Shown: positions 43,962 to 53,626, counted from the first letter of the stretch. The stretch: 64,000 nt of DNA from RPQJ01 sp963732375 (GCA_963732375.1 CAVSZE010000015.1:372001-436000); one strand, 5' to 3'. Program-made: numbers and translations. The notes: generated by a model from the letters alone, not told the origin.

Positions 43962-45064
43962 GGCGCGATCCCCAGGCCCGGCGAACTGGCAACCACTGCA
44001 ACGCCGTTGCGACAGACAACCGGCTCGGCGATGTCGTTTGCGAACAAGCCGTCGGTGCACAACCCATGGCAGGCACGAGGATCGCCCCATGCCGCCGCAC
44101 AATGCAGCGCGTGACGCGCGCCCACGGCACTCTCGAACGCGTGGGAAAAAACCACGTCGCAGCCGGATCGGTGGGCCCGCTGCGCAATCTCGAGCGCCAG
44201 CGCTGGACCGCCGAGCATCGCCGGCTTCAGTACCAGCACGTCCACCGCGCCGGAATCGAGCAAACGCCGTGCGTCGCGCTCCGTCGCGACTGATTCGTCG
44301 GCCGCGACTCGAATCAAGCCGAGCCCGCGCAACCGGGCAAGAACCGCGTCGTCACCCGGTGCGACAGGCTGTTCCACGTATTCAAAGTCAAATTCGGCAA
44401 GCGACTGCAGCGCCTGTCGCGCGTCGTTCTCCGACCACGCGCCATTTGCATCGCCCCGCAGGCGGAAGCCTTTCCCAAGACCTTCGCGGGCAGCGCGCGC
44501 GCGAGCGCGATCCTCATCGAGGCCCCCGCCGCCGAGCTTGATCTTGGCGGCACGGTATCCGGCGGCCCGCACGCCCGCCGCCTCGCGACGCAATGCGTCC
44601 GGCAACCTCTCGACGAGCAGCGCACTCACCGGCACTTCGTGCAGCGCCGCGCGATCGGCGATACCGGCATGCTTAGCGAGGGGACCGGCGCAATGCCGGG
44701 CGAGATGTGCGGCGAGCGAGCACCCTGCACGTCGCGCGGAGAGGTCCCAGAGCGCGCCCTGTAGCGCCGCTCGCGCAGCCGGCTTCCCACTGAGCCGACG
44801 GGCCAATGCGACCGGCCAGTCGCCAGGCTCGACGTCGGTGCCGGCCAGCAGCACCGCCACGTCCTCGAGCGCGGCGAGCGCCTCGTCTTCGCTCTCGGTT
44901 CCGAAGCCCGGCCAGGGGGCGGCCTCACCGTATCCGCAGCGGCCCTCCAGGTCCTCAAGCGCGAAGATCACACTGCCGCGAGCGGTGTACTCACCGCGCG
45001 ACGTGTACACGGGCCGTGCGAACTCGAGTCGCGCCATGCGCGCCCGGGCCGCCGCCAGTCTCAC
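43958..45064 (-). CDS. menC: o-Succinylbenzoate synthase
   Basis: A 368-residue enolase-superfamily enzyme. The KxK acid-base motif is AAKIKLGGGG, and metal ligands lie in RLRGDANGAWSE (Asp), FDFEYVEQPV (Glu) and RVAADESVA (Asp). The second lysine is in VDVLVLKPAMLGGP. It dehydrates SHCHC to o-succinylbenzoate. GTG 45064, overlapping the menA stop as GTGA, was taken as start in line with other junctions of this operon; ATG 45037 is the alternative. Confidence 0.9.
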   Translation of the reverse strand: MRLAAARARMARLEFARPVYTSRGEYTARGSVIFALEDLEGRCGYGEAAPWPGFGTESEDEALAALEDVAVLLAGTDVEPGDWPVALARRLSGKPAARAALQGALWDLSARRAGCSLAAHLARHCAGPLAKHAGIADRAALHEVPVSALLVERLPDALRREAAGVRAAGYRAAKIKLGGGGLDEDRARARAAREGLGKGFRLRGDANGAWSENDARQALQSLAEFDFEYVEQPVAPGDDAVLARLRGLGLIRVAADESVATERDARRLLDSGAVDVLVLKPAMLGGPALALEIAQRAHRSGCDVVFSHAFESAVGARHALHCAAAWGDPRACHGLCTDGLFANDIAEPVVCRNGVAVVASSPGLGIAP

Positions 45065-45945
45065 AGCGCGAGGCCGACCGCGAGCAGCAGGCCGAAGACG
45101 ACTTCGAGCCGCGCGGTCTGCACCAGGCAGCCGTTCAGGGCGAGGCCCCGTTCGTGGCGCATGCGCCCTGCAAGGCTGAGCGCCAGCGGCACCGACAACC
45201 AGGGCAACATCACCCAGGCGCCCGCGAGCCCGCGTACCCATAGCAGCGGCGACACCAGGTACGCGACCGTCAGCAACAGCAGGTAGTAGTTGCGGGTCGC
45301 GCGCTCGCCGAGCCTCACCGCCAGCGTGAGCTTGCCCGCGCGCGCGTCGGTCTCGATATCGCGGAGGTTGTTCACCACCAGGATTGCCGTGGCGAGAGCA
45401 CCGATGGGCACCGATGCCCAGAGCACCAGCGCGGATACCGCGTGCGCCTGGACGAAGTAGGTGCCGGCGACCGCGCCGAATCCGAAGAACAGGAACACGC
45501 TCAGGTCGCCGAGGCCGAGGTAACCGTAAGGTTTCGGCCCGCCGGTGTAGAGGTAAGCCGCCGCGATGGAGAGCAGCCCCAGCGCCATCACCGGCCAGCC
45601 GGCCACCGCAGTGAGGTAGATACCGATCACGAGCGCGCCCGCGAAAGCCATCCACATCGCGGCCTTCATCTGCGCGGCGGTAATCCAGCCCTGTTGCGTC
45701 GCGCGCTGCGGCCCGAGCCGGTCGGCGTTGTCGGCGCCGCGTTCGAAGTCGAAGACGTCGTTTGCGAAGTTTGCGCCGACCTGCAGCAGCGAAGCGCCGA
45801 CCAGCGCCGCGAGTGCCGGGCCGGCCGCGAACACGCCGTCATACCACGCTGCACCGGTGCCGACGAGGACCGGCGCGGCGGACGCGGTCAGCGTTGCCGG
45901 CCGAATCGCCAGCCACCAGGCGGAGCGCGCGCTTATGGACGCCAT
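45061..45945 (-). CDS. menA: 1,4-Dihydroxy-2-naphthoate polyprenyltransferase
   Basis: A 294-residue UbiA-superfamily membrane prenyltransferase with about eight or nine hydrophobic segments. The first aspartate-rich motif is NFANDVFDFERGAD, and the second is NNLRDIETDARAGK, both Mg-diphosphate binding. It attaches the polyprenyl tail to DHNA in the inner membrane. Start ATG 45945 (MASISARSAWW), overlapping the menB end by 13 bases. Confidence 0.93.
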   Translation of the reverse strand: MASISARSAWWLAIRPATLTASAAPVLVGTGAAWYDGVFAAGPALAALVGASLLQVGANFANDVFDFERGADNADRLGPQRATQQGWITAAQMKAAMWMAFAGALVIGIYLTAVAGWPVMALGLLSIAAAYLYTGGPKPYGYLGLGDLSVFLFFGFGAVAGTYFVQAHAVSALVLWASVPIGALATAILVVNNLRDIETDARAGKLTLAVRLGERATRNYYLLLLTVAYLVSPLLWVRGLAGAWVMLPWLSVPLALSLAGRMRHERGLALNGCLVQTARLEVVFGLLLAVGLAL

Positions 45946-46778
45946 GGGAATCTCGAGAAGTCCGGCGGCCGCTTCTCGTTGTAGGCGTCGCGGCCTTCCT
46001 GGGCTTCCTCGGACATGTAGAAGAGCTGTGTTGCGTGACCCGCCAGTTCCTGGATTCCCGCCTGGCCGTCGAGCTCGGCGTTGAATGCAGCCTTGAGACA
46101 GCGGATCGCGAACGGACTGTGCTGCAGGATGCGTCGTCCCCATGCCACCGCCGTCGCCTCGAGTTCTGCGAGCGGAACGACCTTGTTGACCAGCCCCATT
46201 GCGAGCGCCTCCTGCGCGTCGTACTGCTCGCAGAGGTACCAGATCTCGCGGGCTTTCTTCTGCCCGACAATCCGCGCGAGGTACGAGGAACCGAACCCGC
46301 CGTCGAATGAGCCGACGCGCGGCCCGGTCTGCCCGAAGCGCGCATTTTCCGCCGCGATCGTGAGGTCGCACACCACGTGGAGCACGTGCCCGCCGCCGAT
46401 GGCATAGCCCGCCACGGCTGCGATGACGACCTTCGGCAGCGAACGGATCAGGCGCTGCAGGTCGAGGACGTTCAGTCGCGGCACGCCGTCGTCGCCGACG
46501 TAGCCCTCGTTGCCGCGGATGCGCTGATCACCTCCCGAACAGAATGCCAGGTCGCCTTCGCCGGTGAAGATGATCACGCCGATCGTGCCGTCCTCGCGCG
46601 CGCGCGTGAACGCGTCGATCAGCTCGAACAGCGTCTTCGGACGGAATGCATTGCGCACCTCGGGACGGCAGATGGTGATCCTGGCTAGGCCGCCGTCCCT
46701 CTCGAAGCGGATGTCTTCGTAGGTGCGCAGGGGCTGCCAGTTCGGCGCGTCCTGCAACGCCCCGGTCGTGTCGGTCAT
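45933..46778 (-). CDS. menB: 1,4-Dihydroxy-2-naphthoyl-CoA synthase
   Basis: A 281-residue crotonase-family enzyme. Typical MenB segments are FCSGGDQRIRG (oxyanion hole), VAGYAIGGGHVLHVVCDLTIA, and the signature RVGSFDGGFGSSYLARIVGQKKAREIWYL. It closes the second ring from o-succinylbenzoyl-CoA. The start ATG overlaps the menH stop by one base (TAATG), with GGAGA upstream. Confidence 0.96.
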   Translation of the reverse strand: MTDTTGALQDAPNWQPLRTYEDIRFERDGGLARITICRPEVRNAFRPKTLFELIDAFTRAREDGTIGVIIFTGEGDLAFCSGGDQRIRGNEGYVGDDGVPRLNVLDLQRLIRSLPKVVIAAVAGYAIGGGHVLHVVCDLTIAAENARFGQTGPRVGSFDGGFGSSYLARIVGQKKAREIWYLCEQYDAQEALAMGLVNKVVPLAELEATAVAWGRRILQHSPFAIRCLKAAFNAELDGQAGIQELAGHATQLFYMSEEAQEGRDAYNEKRPPDFSRFPWRP

Positions 46779-47623
46779 TACGCGGTCTCCTGGTCCGGAT
46801 ACGAATGGTTGGTCGGCGCCGGGCGCGATGCCCGGCGCAGGAAATCCGTTGCTGCGCGCAAGAAGGCGTCCTGCTGTTCGAGGTGCACGGCGTGACCGGC
46901 GTCCGCGATCTCGCAAGACTCCGCTGCCGGCAGGCGTCCCGCCAGTTCACGTCCGGCAGTCACGAAAGCGTGGTCGAGCTCGCCCGCGACCAGCAGCACC
47001 GGCACGGTGACCTGCGCGAGTTCGTCGAACAGTGCCGGCTGCGCCGCGGGGCCGAGTCCACGCAGGCTCGCGGCGAGTTCGTGCGCATCGTTGGCAAGCC
47101 GCGTGCGGCGCTGCTCGTCCAGGAATGCCGCGCCCAGCCGTCGCTGCGACGCGAACAGCGGCATTGACATCCAGTCGTCCACGAACGCCTCGACGCCGTC
47201 GGACTCGATGCGCCGGGCCCGCAACTCGTCCTCGCGCTGGCGGGCCTCGCGCGCGCCTGCGTCGGCGATGCCTGCGCGCGCGCCGATCAGCACCAGCGAG
47301 GCAACGCTGTCGGGATGACGCACGGCACAGGCGAGCGCGAGCCGAGCGCCCATCGAATAGCCGAGCCAGTGCGCACGCTGGTGGCCGGCGGACTCGAGCG
47401 TCGCGACCAGGTCGCGCACGCATTGCTCGAACCCGTATTGCCCCGCGTTCGCGCGACCCACCGAGCGTCCGTGACCGGGCAGGTCCGGCACGATCGTCTC
47501 GAATTCGCCCGAGAGCGCCTGCGAAAGACGGCGCATGCTGCCGGCGCTGCCGGTGTAGCCGTGCAGGATCACCAGCGCAGGGCCCTTCCCTCGGCGCTCG
47601 AAATGCAATGGGCGCCCGCTCAC
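46778..47623 (-). CDS. menH: 2-Succinyl-6-hydroxy-2,4-cyclohexadiene-1-carboxylate synthase
   Basis: A 281-residue alpha/beta hydrolase. The oxyanion HGYTGSAGSM loop and the nucleophile elbow LGYSMGARLALA (Ser) are present, and the catalytic His is in IADAGHAVHLEQ. MenH eliminates pyruvate from the MenD product. GTG 47623 overlaps the menD stop (GTGA) and fits the hydrolase N terminus (SGRPLHFERRGKGPALVILHG). The frame open upstream of it is only a shadow of menD. Confidence 0.92.
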   Translation of the reverse strand: MSGRPLHFERRGKGPALVILHGYTGSAGSMRRLSQALSGEFETIVPDLPGHGRSVGRANAGQYGFEQCVRDLVATLESAGHQRAHWLGYSMGARLALACAVRHPDSVASLVLIGARAGIADAGAREARQREDELRARRIESDGVEAFVDDWMSMPLFASQRRLGAAFLDEQRRTRLANDAHELAASLRGLGPAAQPALFDELAQVTVPVLLVAGELDHAFVTAGRELAGRLPAAESCEIADAGHAVHLEQQDAFLRAATDFLRRASRPAPTNHSYPDQETA

Positions 47624-49503
47624 CCGGTGATCTCCCGGTCGAGTGCGGCACCTACCGCCGCGTGCAGCGAGAGATGGAACGCCGTATTGACGGCGCGGTC
47701 CACCTTGACCTCGATCACGTGCCGGCCGCCCTCGAGTGCATGCGACAGTGCGGCAAGAAATGCCGGCGCCGATTCGACGCACTCGGCGTTCCAGCCGAGG
47801 CCCCGCGCGAGGCTGCACAGGTCGAGGCCGTGCGGCGTGGCAAATACGCGCTCGAACGACGGTCGTGGAACCGTCCGGGCTGCGGGCAGGTATTCGAAGA
47901 TCCCGCCCCCATCGTCGTTGGCGACGACGATCGTGAGGTTCGCCTGCTGCATGCTCCCGGCGAGCAGGCCGGCGACGTCGTGCAGCAAGGCAATGTCGCC
48001 ACACAACAGCACCGTGGGCACACGCAGCGCCGACGCCGCGCCGAGCGCCGACGACACCAGTCCGTCGATGCCGTTCACACCGCGGTTCGCCATCACACGC
48101 AGCGCATCGCCGCGTGGACCGGCGAATGTGTCGATCTCGCGGATTGCCATGCTGTTCGCGACATAGAGCACGGCACCGGCTGGGACCTGCGCCCAGAGCA
48201 GGCCCGCGAGATGCGGCACCAGCAGGCGTGACTCCGCCGCGACGGCAGCATCGGAAGCGGCCCGTGCCACTCGATCGGCACGCTCCCACATGCCCAGCCA
48301 CGAGTGTGCGTCCGCGTCCGGAATCGCAGTGCTCGAATCCGCGGCGCCCGGCTCCCCGGCCGCTGACGCTGCAAGTGCGCAGAACTGCCGCGCGTTCGCC
48401 CGGCATGAACGTGTCGCTCGATGCTGGGGATCCTGGAACCCGCCGGCTTCGTCCACCAGCCACAACTCGGCGGAATCGTTACGCGCAATCCACTCGTTGA
48501 TCGCCTTGCTGGTCGGTGGCCGGCCGAAACGCACGACGAGATCGGGGCGCAGCGCCTTCGCGGCCGGCGCGCTGCGAAGCAGCAGGTCCGCTCCGTGAAC
48601 CAGCATTCCGCCCAGCACATCACCCGCGCGCAGCCCGGATGCGGGATCGGCCAGCACCGGCCACCCGAGCACGCGTGCAAGCGATTCGGCAGCAGCGCCC
48701 AGCGACGGATCCCAGGTACCGGGTCCGAAGACCAGCACGCCGCGCGCGGCACGGCCGAGCCGGCAACCCAGTTCATGAGCCAGTTCACGGCCCGGCTCCC
48801 AGCCCAGTTCGTGGCCGTGCCCGTCGCCCGACTCGCGGCCCGGGTGGCGCCGGGAACCCGCGCCGGCATACGGTTCGGCGCCTGCCCCGTGGACCTCCGC
48901 CTTTGGGCCCCGCTGCTCGGACCCCGGTGCATCCAACGCGGCAGGCAGCAGCGGCTCGCGGAACGGCAGGTTCAGGTGGACCGGTCCCGGCACGGAACCG
49001 GTTGCCTCCGCGACTGCGCGTCGCCCCAGGACCCTTGCATATGCGGTCTCGTTGCCACGCTCGCCCGGACAGGGCGCTTCCTCGCTCCAGCGCGTGAATC
49101 CTGCGTACAGGAATCGCTGTTCCATGGTTTGAGGGGCACCCCAGGCGCGCAGTTCCGGCGGACGATCCGCGGTCAGCACGAGCAGTGGCACGCGCGCATG
49201 ACACGCCTCCGCCACGGCGGGAAGGAAGTTGGCGCCGGCCGTGCCCGATGTGCAGAGGAGCACGACGGGTCTACCGGCTGCCTTCGCGTACCCGAGCGCC
49301 TGGAAGGCCGCGCCACGCTCGTCCACGTAAACGCCCTGCAGCAGCCCGGGACGCTCGGCGAGCGCCAGCGCCAGCGGCGTGGAGCGTGAACCCGGGCAGA
49401 GGAATGCGGCGACGACGCCGGCCTCGTGCAGGCTTTCGACAAGCACCCGCGCAAACTGCAGGTTCGCGTTGCCCACGTCGATCGCACCGATGCATTCGTT
49501 CAT
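47620..49503 (-). CDS. menD: 2-Succinyl-5-enolpyruvyl-6-hydroxy-3-cyclohexene-1-carboxylate synthase
   Basis: A 627-residue ThDP-dependent enzyme. The N-terminal PYR domain has CPGSRSTPLALAL and VDERGAAFQALGYAKA (the activating Glu). The C-terminal PP domain has GDIALLHDVAGLLAG...LTIVVANDDGGGIFEYLP (ThDP-Mg motif). It adds 2-oxoglutarate to isochorismate. It is longer than the roughly 556-residue E. coli enzyme, largely through a low-complexity linker around residues 205-265 built of HELG-like repeats. Start ATG 49503 overlaps the menF stop by one base. Confidence 0.93.
   Translation of the reverse strand: MNECIGAIDVGNANLQFARVLVESLHEAGVVAAFLCPGSRSTPLALALAERPGLLQGVYVDERGAAFQALGYAKAAGRPVVLLCTSGTAGANFLPAVAEACHARVPLLVLTADRPPELRAWGAPQTMEQRFLYAGFTRWSEEAPCPGERGNETAYARVLGRRAVAEATGSVPGPVHLNLPFREPLLPAALDAPGSEQRGPKAEVHGAGAEPYAGAGSRRHPGRESGDGHGHELGWEPGRELAHELGCRLGRAARGVLVFGPGTWDPSLGAAAESLARVLGWPVLADPASGLRAGDVLGGMLVHGADLLLRSAPAAKALRPDLVVRFGRPPTSKAINEWIARNDSAELWLVDEAGGFQDPQHRATRSCRANARQFCALAASAAGEPGAADSSTAIPDADAHSWLGMWERADRVARAASDAAVAAESRLLVPHLAGLLWAQVPAGAVLYVANSMAIREIDTFAGPRGDALRVMANRGVNGIDGLVSSALGAASALRVPTVLLCGDIALLHDVAGLLAGSMQQANLTIVVANDDGGGIFEYLPAARTVPRPSFERVFATPHGLDLCSLARGLGWNAECVESAPAFLAALSHALEGGRHVIEVKVDRAVNTAFHLSLHAAVGAALDREITG
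48768..48815. repeat. In-gene 12-base tandem-type repeat within menD
   Basis: Copies of CCAGTTC followed by RTGRSC/ACGGC-like bases start at 48768, 48780 and 48804, with spacing of 12 and 24 bases. The frame is kept and the protein has a series of four-residue HELG/RELA-like units. This lies in the linker of MenD and explains its extra length. Confidence 0.6.
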
Positions 49504-50783
49504 CAGGGCGCCCCCCACAGCAGCGGGCCCAGCACGGTCCGCAGCTTCAATTCGGTCTCGGTAAATTCGGCCATGGGCTGCGACCGCTCGACGATACCGG
49601 CGCCCGCCCACGCGGTGGCGCTTCGCCCGCGCACCAGGGCCGAGCGCAAGGCTACCGCAAACTCGCCATCGCCGTCCGACTGCACGTATCCAACCGGACC
49701 CGCGAACCAGCCGCGTTCGGTGGCCTCGTTTTCATGGATCCAGCGCAGCGCAGCGTCGCGCGGGGCACCGCCAACGGCAGGCGTCGGATGTATGCGACCC
49801 ACGAGTTCCAACAGCGCAGCAGCAGACCGCTCACGACGACGCGCCCTTATCTCGGTGCAAAGGTGCTGCACGGTGCGAGTCCTGAGCAGGCTCGGCTCGC
49901 GGGCGACCTGAACGTCCTCGCAGCATTCGTCCAGCACCGATCGCAGGTACTGCACGACCACCGCGTGCTCGGCCCCATTCTTGCTGCTGTCGCGGAGCGC
50001 CTCGCCCAGCGCATGGTCGGCCGCTCGCGAGGCGCCGCGCGGCGCAGTGCCGGCGAGCGCGGCGGTCTCTACCCACTCGCCCTGCGCCCTGAGCAGTCGT
50101 TCAGGGCTCGCGCCGAGGAATACGGTCGGGCCGTCACCGACGGCAAACAGCGTGCAGGTGGGAAATCGCTCGCGCAGCGCGACGAGCCACGCGATCGGGT
50201 CGATATCGGAGCCCGCCGTGATGTGCACCTGTCTCGCGAGGACGACTTTCTGCACCTGTCCCGCGCGGATGTCGTCGAGAATTCGCTGCACCTGCTCGGC
50301 GTAGGCCTCGCGCCCACCGTTGCCGATCTCGACCACGCCGCGCACCGGGTGTCCGAGCGCGACCGGTCGCGGTCGCAGGTTGAGCCAGGCGCTGCCGGCA
50401 CGTGAGACCCGCGTGCATCGGTCACCGTCACTCCAGTACGTGACCTCGGGCAATCGCAGCTCGCCATCCGGGAAACCCTGCCACAGCCCGCCCTGGGCCT
50501 GGGACGGTGCGAATGAAAAGCCGCCTAGCAATTGAGCGACACGCACGCCCTCGCCTTCCCAGCTGATCGTGTCGAACAATTCCTGCGCCGCAATCCCCGC
50601 CTCGTGGAACCGTCCCACCCCGGCGGATGCCAGCCGGGCGGCACACCCGACTCCGACGCGATAGCGCCCCGCCGAGGGTTGCTCCCAGAAGAAGCGCGGC
50701 GCGGTGCCGGCCGCCGCGAAGACCTCCAGCGGGTCGACGGAAGCGCAGGATTCGGAGCGCAAATGGATCGGCTGTGTCGTCAC
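49503..50783 (-). CDS. menF: Isochorismate synthase (menaquinone-type)
   Basis: A 426-residue chorismate-binding enzyme of the MST family. Conserved segments include ILDDIRAGQVQKVVLARQVHITA, LFAVGDGPTVFLGASPERLL, AALAGTAPRGASRAADHALG, LVGRIHPTPAVGG and WFAGPVGYVQSDGDGEFAVALRSALV. It isomerises chorismate to isochorismate and opens the men operon. The GTG at 50783 (MTTQPIHLRS) was chosen because upstream residues are not family-like. It is divergent from ppiB; the 127-base spacer must hold the operon promoter. Confidence 0.92.
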   Translation of the reverse strand: MTTQPIHLRSESCASVDPLEVFAAAGTAPRFFWEQPSAGRYRVGVGCAARLASAGVGRFHEAGIAAQELFDTISWEGEGVRVAQLLGGFSFAPSQAQGGLWQGFPDGELRLPEVTYWSDGDRCTRVSRAGSAWLNLRPRPVALGHPVRGVVEIGNGGREAYAEQVQRILDDIRAGQVQKVVLARQVHITAGSDIDPIAWLVALRERFPTCTLFAVGDGPTVFLGASPERLLRAQGEWVETAALAGTAPRGASRAADHALGEALRDSSKNGAEHAVVVQYLRSVLDECCEDVQVAREPSLLRTRTVQHLCTEIRARRRERSAAALLELVGRIHPTPAVGGAPRDAALRWIHENEATERGWFAGPVGYVQSDGDGEFAVALRSALVRGRSATAWAGAGIVERSQPMAEFTETELKLRTVLGPLLWGAP

Positions 50784-50910
50784 GGCCGACACTTTACCTG
50801 CTGGCACGCCCGATATAGTACGCAGCGTTGCAGACCCGCCGCTGCGCGTGACATCCGGGCCGCGTCCATTCAATATTCCGCCCCCGCCAGACACTGCACG
50901 GACTCCCGCC

Positions 50911-51405
50911 ATGATTCGATTCGAGACCACCCTTGGCAGCTTCACGATCGAACTCTTCGAGACTGAGGCCCCGATTTCGAGCAAGAACTTCCTCGACTAT
51001 GTCGACTCCGGGTACTTCGACGGCACGGTATTCCACCGCGTAATCCCGGGATTCGTGATCCAGGGCGGCGGGCTCACCGCAGACATGCGCCAGAAAGCGA
51101 CGCGGGCACCGATACGCAACGAAGCGGACAACGGCCTCAAGAACCGGCGCGGCACGCTTTCGATGGCACGCACCAACGACCCCCACAGCGCCACCTCGCA
51201 GTTCTTCGTCAACCTGGTGGACAACGTCGCGCTGGACCCGGGCCGCGGCGGCGCCGGGTACGCCGTGTTCGGCCACGTGACCGAGGGCATGGACGTAGTG
51301 GACAAGATTGCGGCAGTGAAGACCGGCAACAAGAGCGGCCACCAGGACGTGCCGGTGACACCGGTCGAGGTGACGAGCGCAAAGCGGGTCGCGGCAGCCG
51401 GCTGA
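50911..51405 (+). CDS. ppiB: Peptidyl-prolyl cis-trans isomerase, cyclophilin type
   Basis: A 164-residue single-domain cyclophilin without signal peptide. Active-site motif FHRVIPGFVIQGGG (Arg) and SMARTNDPHSATSQFFVNLVDN are complete. It is a cytoplasmic prolyl isomerase similar to E. coli PpiB. ATG 50911 was chosen over frame-open upstream sequence. A weak promoter candidate (TTTACC, 15 bases, TATAGT near 50793-50819) lies ahead. Confidence 0.94.
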   Translation: MIRFETTLGSFTIELFETEAPISSKNFLDYVDSGYFDGTVFHRVIPGFVIQGGGLTADMRQKATRAPIRNEADNGLKNRRGTLSMARTNDPHSATSQFFVNLVDNVALDPGRGGAGYAVFGHVTEGMDVVDKIAAVKTGNKSGHQDVPVTPVEVTSAKRVAAAG

Positions 51406-51435
51406 GCAGCGGGCCCGCCGAGCCGGCGTTTCCAG

Positions 51436-52152
51436 GTGGCCAAGCGCCGCAAACCCGTCATGCGGCTGTTGCGAGGGCTCGCGCTCGCCCTCGCGACCTG
51501 GGCCGTGGTCACCGCGGGTGTCGTAGTGGCGCTGCGCTGGATCGATCCACCATTTACGGCCTTCATGGTGCAGAGCCGGGTGGCCGCGCTCTTCACCAAC
51601 CCGCCGGGCTACGATTTTGACTACCAGTGGCGCGACTGGGGCCAGATCTCGCCGAACGCCGCGCTGGCAGTGGTTGCCGCCGAGGACCAGAAGTTTCCCC
51701 TGCACCACGGTTTCGATTTCAAGCAGATCGACAAGGCGCTGCAGGACCGCGAACGAGGCAAGCACGTGCGTGGCGCGAGCACGATCTCGCAGCAGGTGGC
51801 CAAGAACCTGTTCCTGTGGCCCGGGCAGAGCTGGTTCCGCAAGGGTCTCGAGGCCGGCATCACCGTGCTGATCGAGCTCGCGTGGAGCAAGCAGCGCATC
51901 CTCGAGGTGTACCTGAACGTGGCCGAGTTCGGTCGCGGCACTTTCGGAGTTCAGGCTGCAAGCCGTAGATTCTTCCACAAGGACGCCTCGCACCTGACGC
52001 GCGCCGACGCTGCGCTGCTGGCCGCGGTGCTGCCGGCGCCGAACCGCTTCCGGGTGGACGCGCCGTCGAACTACGTGAAGCGCCGCCAGGGCTGGATCCA
52101 GCGCCAGATGGCCTCGCTCGGCGACACGTCCTACGTGCAGGGACTGGACTAG
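51436..52152 (+). CDS. mtgA: Monofunctional biosynthetic peptidoglycan transglycosylase
   Basis: A 238-residue GT51 protein with one N-terminal membrane segment (LALALATWAVVTAGVVVAL, about 12-31). The catalytic Glu motif is VAAEDQKFPLHHGFD, followed by RGASTISQQVAKNLFLWPGQSW and the ELAWSKQRILEVYLNVAEFG region. It polymerises lipid II glycan strands at the membrane. The start is GTG 51436 (MAKRRKPVMRLL), 30 bases after ppiB. Confidence 0.94.
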   Translation: MAKRRKPVMRLLRGLALALATWAVVTAGVVVALRWIDPPFTAFMVQSRVAALFTNPPGYDFDYQWRDWGQISPNAALAVVAAEDQKFPLHHGFDFKQIDKALQDRERGKHVRGASTISQQVAKNLFLWPGQSWFRKGLEAGITVLIELAWSKQRILEVYLNVAEFGRGTFGVQAASRRFFHKDASHLTRADAALLAAVLPAPNRFRVDAPSNYVKRRQGWIQRQMASLGDTSYVQGLD

Positions 52153-52165
52153 TATCGATGCTCCC

Positions 52166-53626
52166 ATGACTACCTCGACCCGAGTCGCGATCATCGGCGC
52201 AGGCCACTCCGGAATCTGCCTGGGCATGCTGCTCAAGCGTGCCGGCATCGAGGAATTCCTGATGCTGGAGAAGGCGCCGACGCTGGGCGGCACGTGGCGT
52301 GAGAACACCTACCCGGGTGCCTCCTGCGACGCACCCTCGTTCCTGTACAGCTTCTCGTTCGCGCAGAAGACCGACTGGAGCCGGCGCTTCGCGCTGCAGC
52401 CGGAACTGCTCGGCTACTCGGCCCAGTGTGCGATCGAGGCAGGGCTGCTGCCCCATTGCCGGTTCAATGCCGAAGTGGTGTCGGCCCGCTTCGACGACGC
52501 GCGCATGCTGTGGCGAATCGAGCTGGCCGACGGCACGTCGATCGTGGCCGAATTCCTGGTATCCGGCGTGGGCCAGCTGGATCGCCCGTCCATCCCGGAG
52601 CTTCCGGGCCGCGACGACTTCGCCGGGCCGCAGTTCCACTCGGCGCGCTGGGACCACTCTGTGGACCTGGCCGGCAAGCGCATCGCGGTGATCGGCAATG
52701 CGGCCAGCGCCGTGCAATTCGTGCCGCAGATCGCGCCGCTCGCGACGCAGCTCTCGATCTTCCAGCGTTCGGCGAACTGGCTGCTGCCGCGCAACGACAA
52801 GCTTTACGCGCCATGGCTGCACCGCGCGATGAAGCGCCGGCCCTGGCTCGCGAAGTTGCGGCACGACTGGCAGTGGTTCTTCTTCGGCGAAATGATGCTG
52901 ACGCCGCTGATGAAGCGGGTGCGCATCGCCCAGTGGGCTGCGCGGCAGCGGGCGCTGGCGCATCTTCGCAGGCAGGTCAGCGACCCAACGCTGCGCGCGA
53001 AGCTGGTGCCCGACTATCCCGTGGGCGCGCGGCGAGTGCTGTTCAACGACGATTACTACCCGGCGCTTGGCCGCCGCAACGTGCGCCTGGTGACCGACCA
53101 CATCGAGCGCATCGAGCCGGATGGCATCCGTACGCGCGACGGCGAGCTGCACGAGGCGGACGTGATGGTGTTTGCAACCGGCTTCAAGGCGACTGAATTC
53201 CTGGCGCCGATCGAGCTTACCGGGCCGGGCGGCCATGCTCTTGCGGCGGAATGGAGCCACGGCGCGCATGCGTACCTGGGCGTGACTGTGAGCGGGTTCC
53301 CGAATTTCTTCATGCTCTACGGCCCGAACACCAATCTCGGGCATAACAGCATCCTGGTGATGATCGAGGCGCAGGCCGGTTACATCATCCAGGCGATCGA
53401 GAGCCTGCGGGCGCAAGGCCTCCGGCGCATTGACGTCAAGCGAGTGGTGATGGAGGAGTACAATCGCAACCTGGCGCGGGATCTTGAGAAGTCCGTCTGG
53501 GCCGACGCCAAGAGTAGTTGGTACAAGCTTGCCGACGGCACGATCACCAACAACTGGCCGCACAGCACGATCCGCTATCGCCGGCTGCTGCGGACAGTGG
53601 ACCTCGACGACTACGAAGTCGCCTGA
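52166..53626 (+). CDS. Flavin-containing monooxygenase, Baeyer-Villiger type
   Basis: A 486-residue FAD/NADPH monooxygenase. The first Rossmann GAGHSG is at about 11-16. The Baeyer-Villiger fingerprint FxGxxxHxxxW(P/D) is satisfied by FAGPQFHSARWD at 152-163, and a second nucleotide motif is IGNAASAVQF near 176. The family inserts oxygen next to ketones or oxidises related substrates (cyclohexanone and steroid monooxygenases). Natural substrate unknown. It is 14 bases after mtgA, perhaps read through from it, but with no functional link visible. Confidence 0.85.
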   Translation: MTTSTRVAIIGAGHSGICLGMLLKRAGIEEFLMLEKAPTLGGTWRENTYPGASCDAPSFLYSFSFAQKTDWSRRFALQPELLGYSAQCAIEAGLLPHCRFNAEVVSARFDDARMLWRIELADGTSIVAEFLVSGVGQLDRPSIPELPGRDDFAGPQFHSARWDHSVDLAGKRIAVIGNAASAVQFVPQIAPLATQLSIFQRSANWLLPRNDKLYAPWLHRAMKRRPWLAKLRHDWQWFFFGEMMLTPLMKRVRIAQWAARQRALAHLRRQVSDPTLRAKLVPDYPVGARRVLFNDDYYPALGRRNVRLVTDHIERIEPDGIRTRDGELHEADVMVFATGFKATEFLAPIELTGPGGHALAAEWSHGAHAYLGVTVSGFPNFFMLYGPNTNLGHNSILVMIEAQAGYIIQAIESLRAQGLRRIDVKRVVMEEYNRNLARDLEKSVWADAKSSWYKLADGTITNNWPHSTIRYRRLLRTVDLDDYEVA

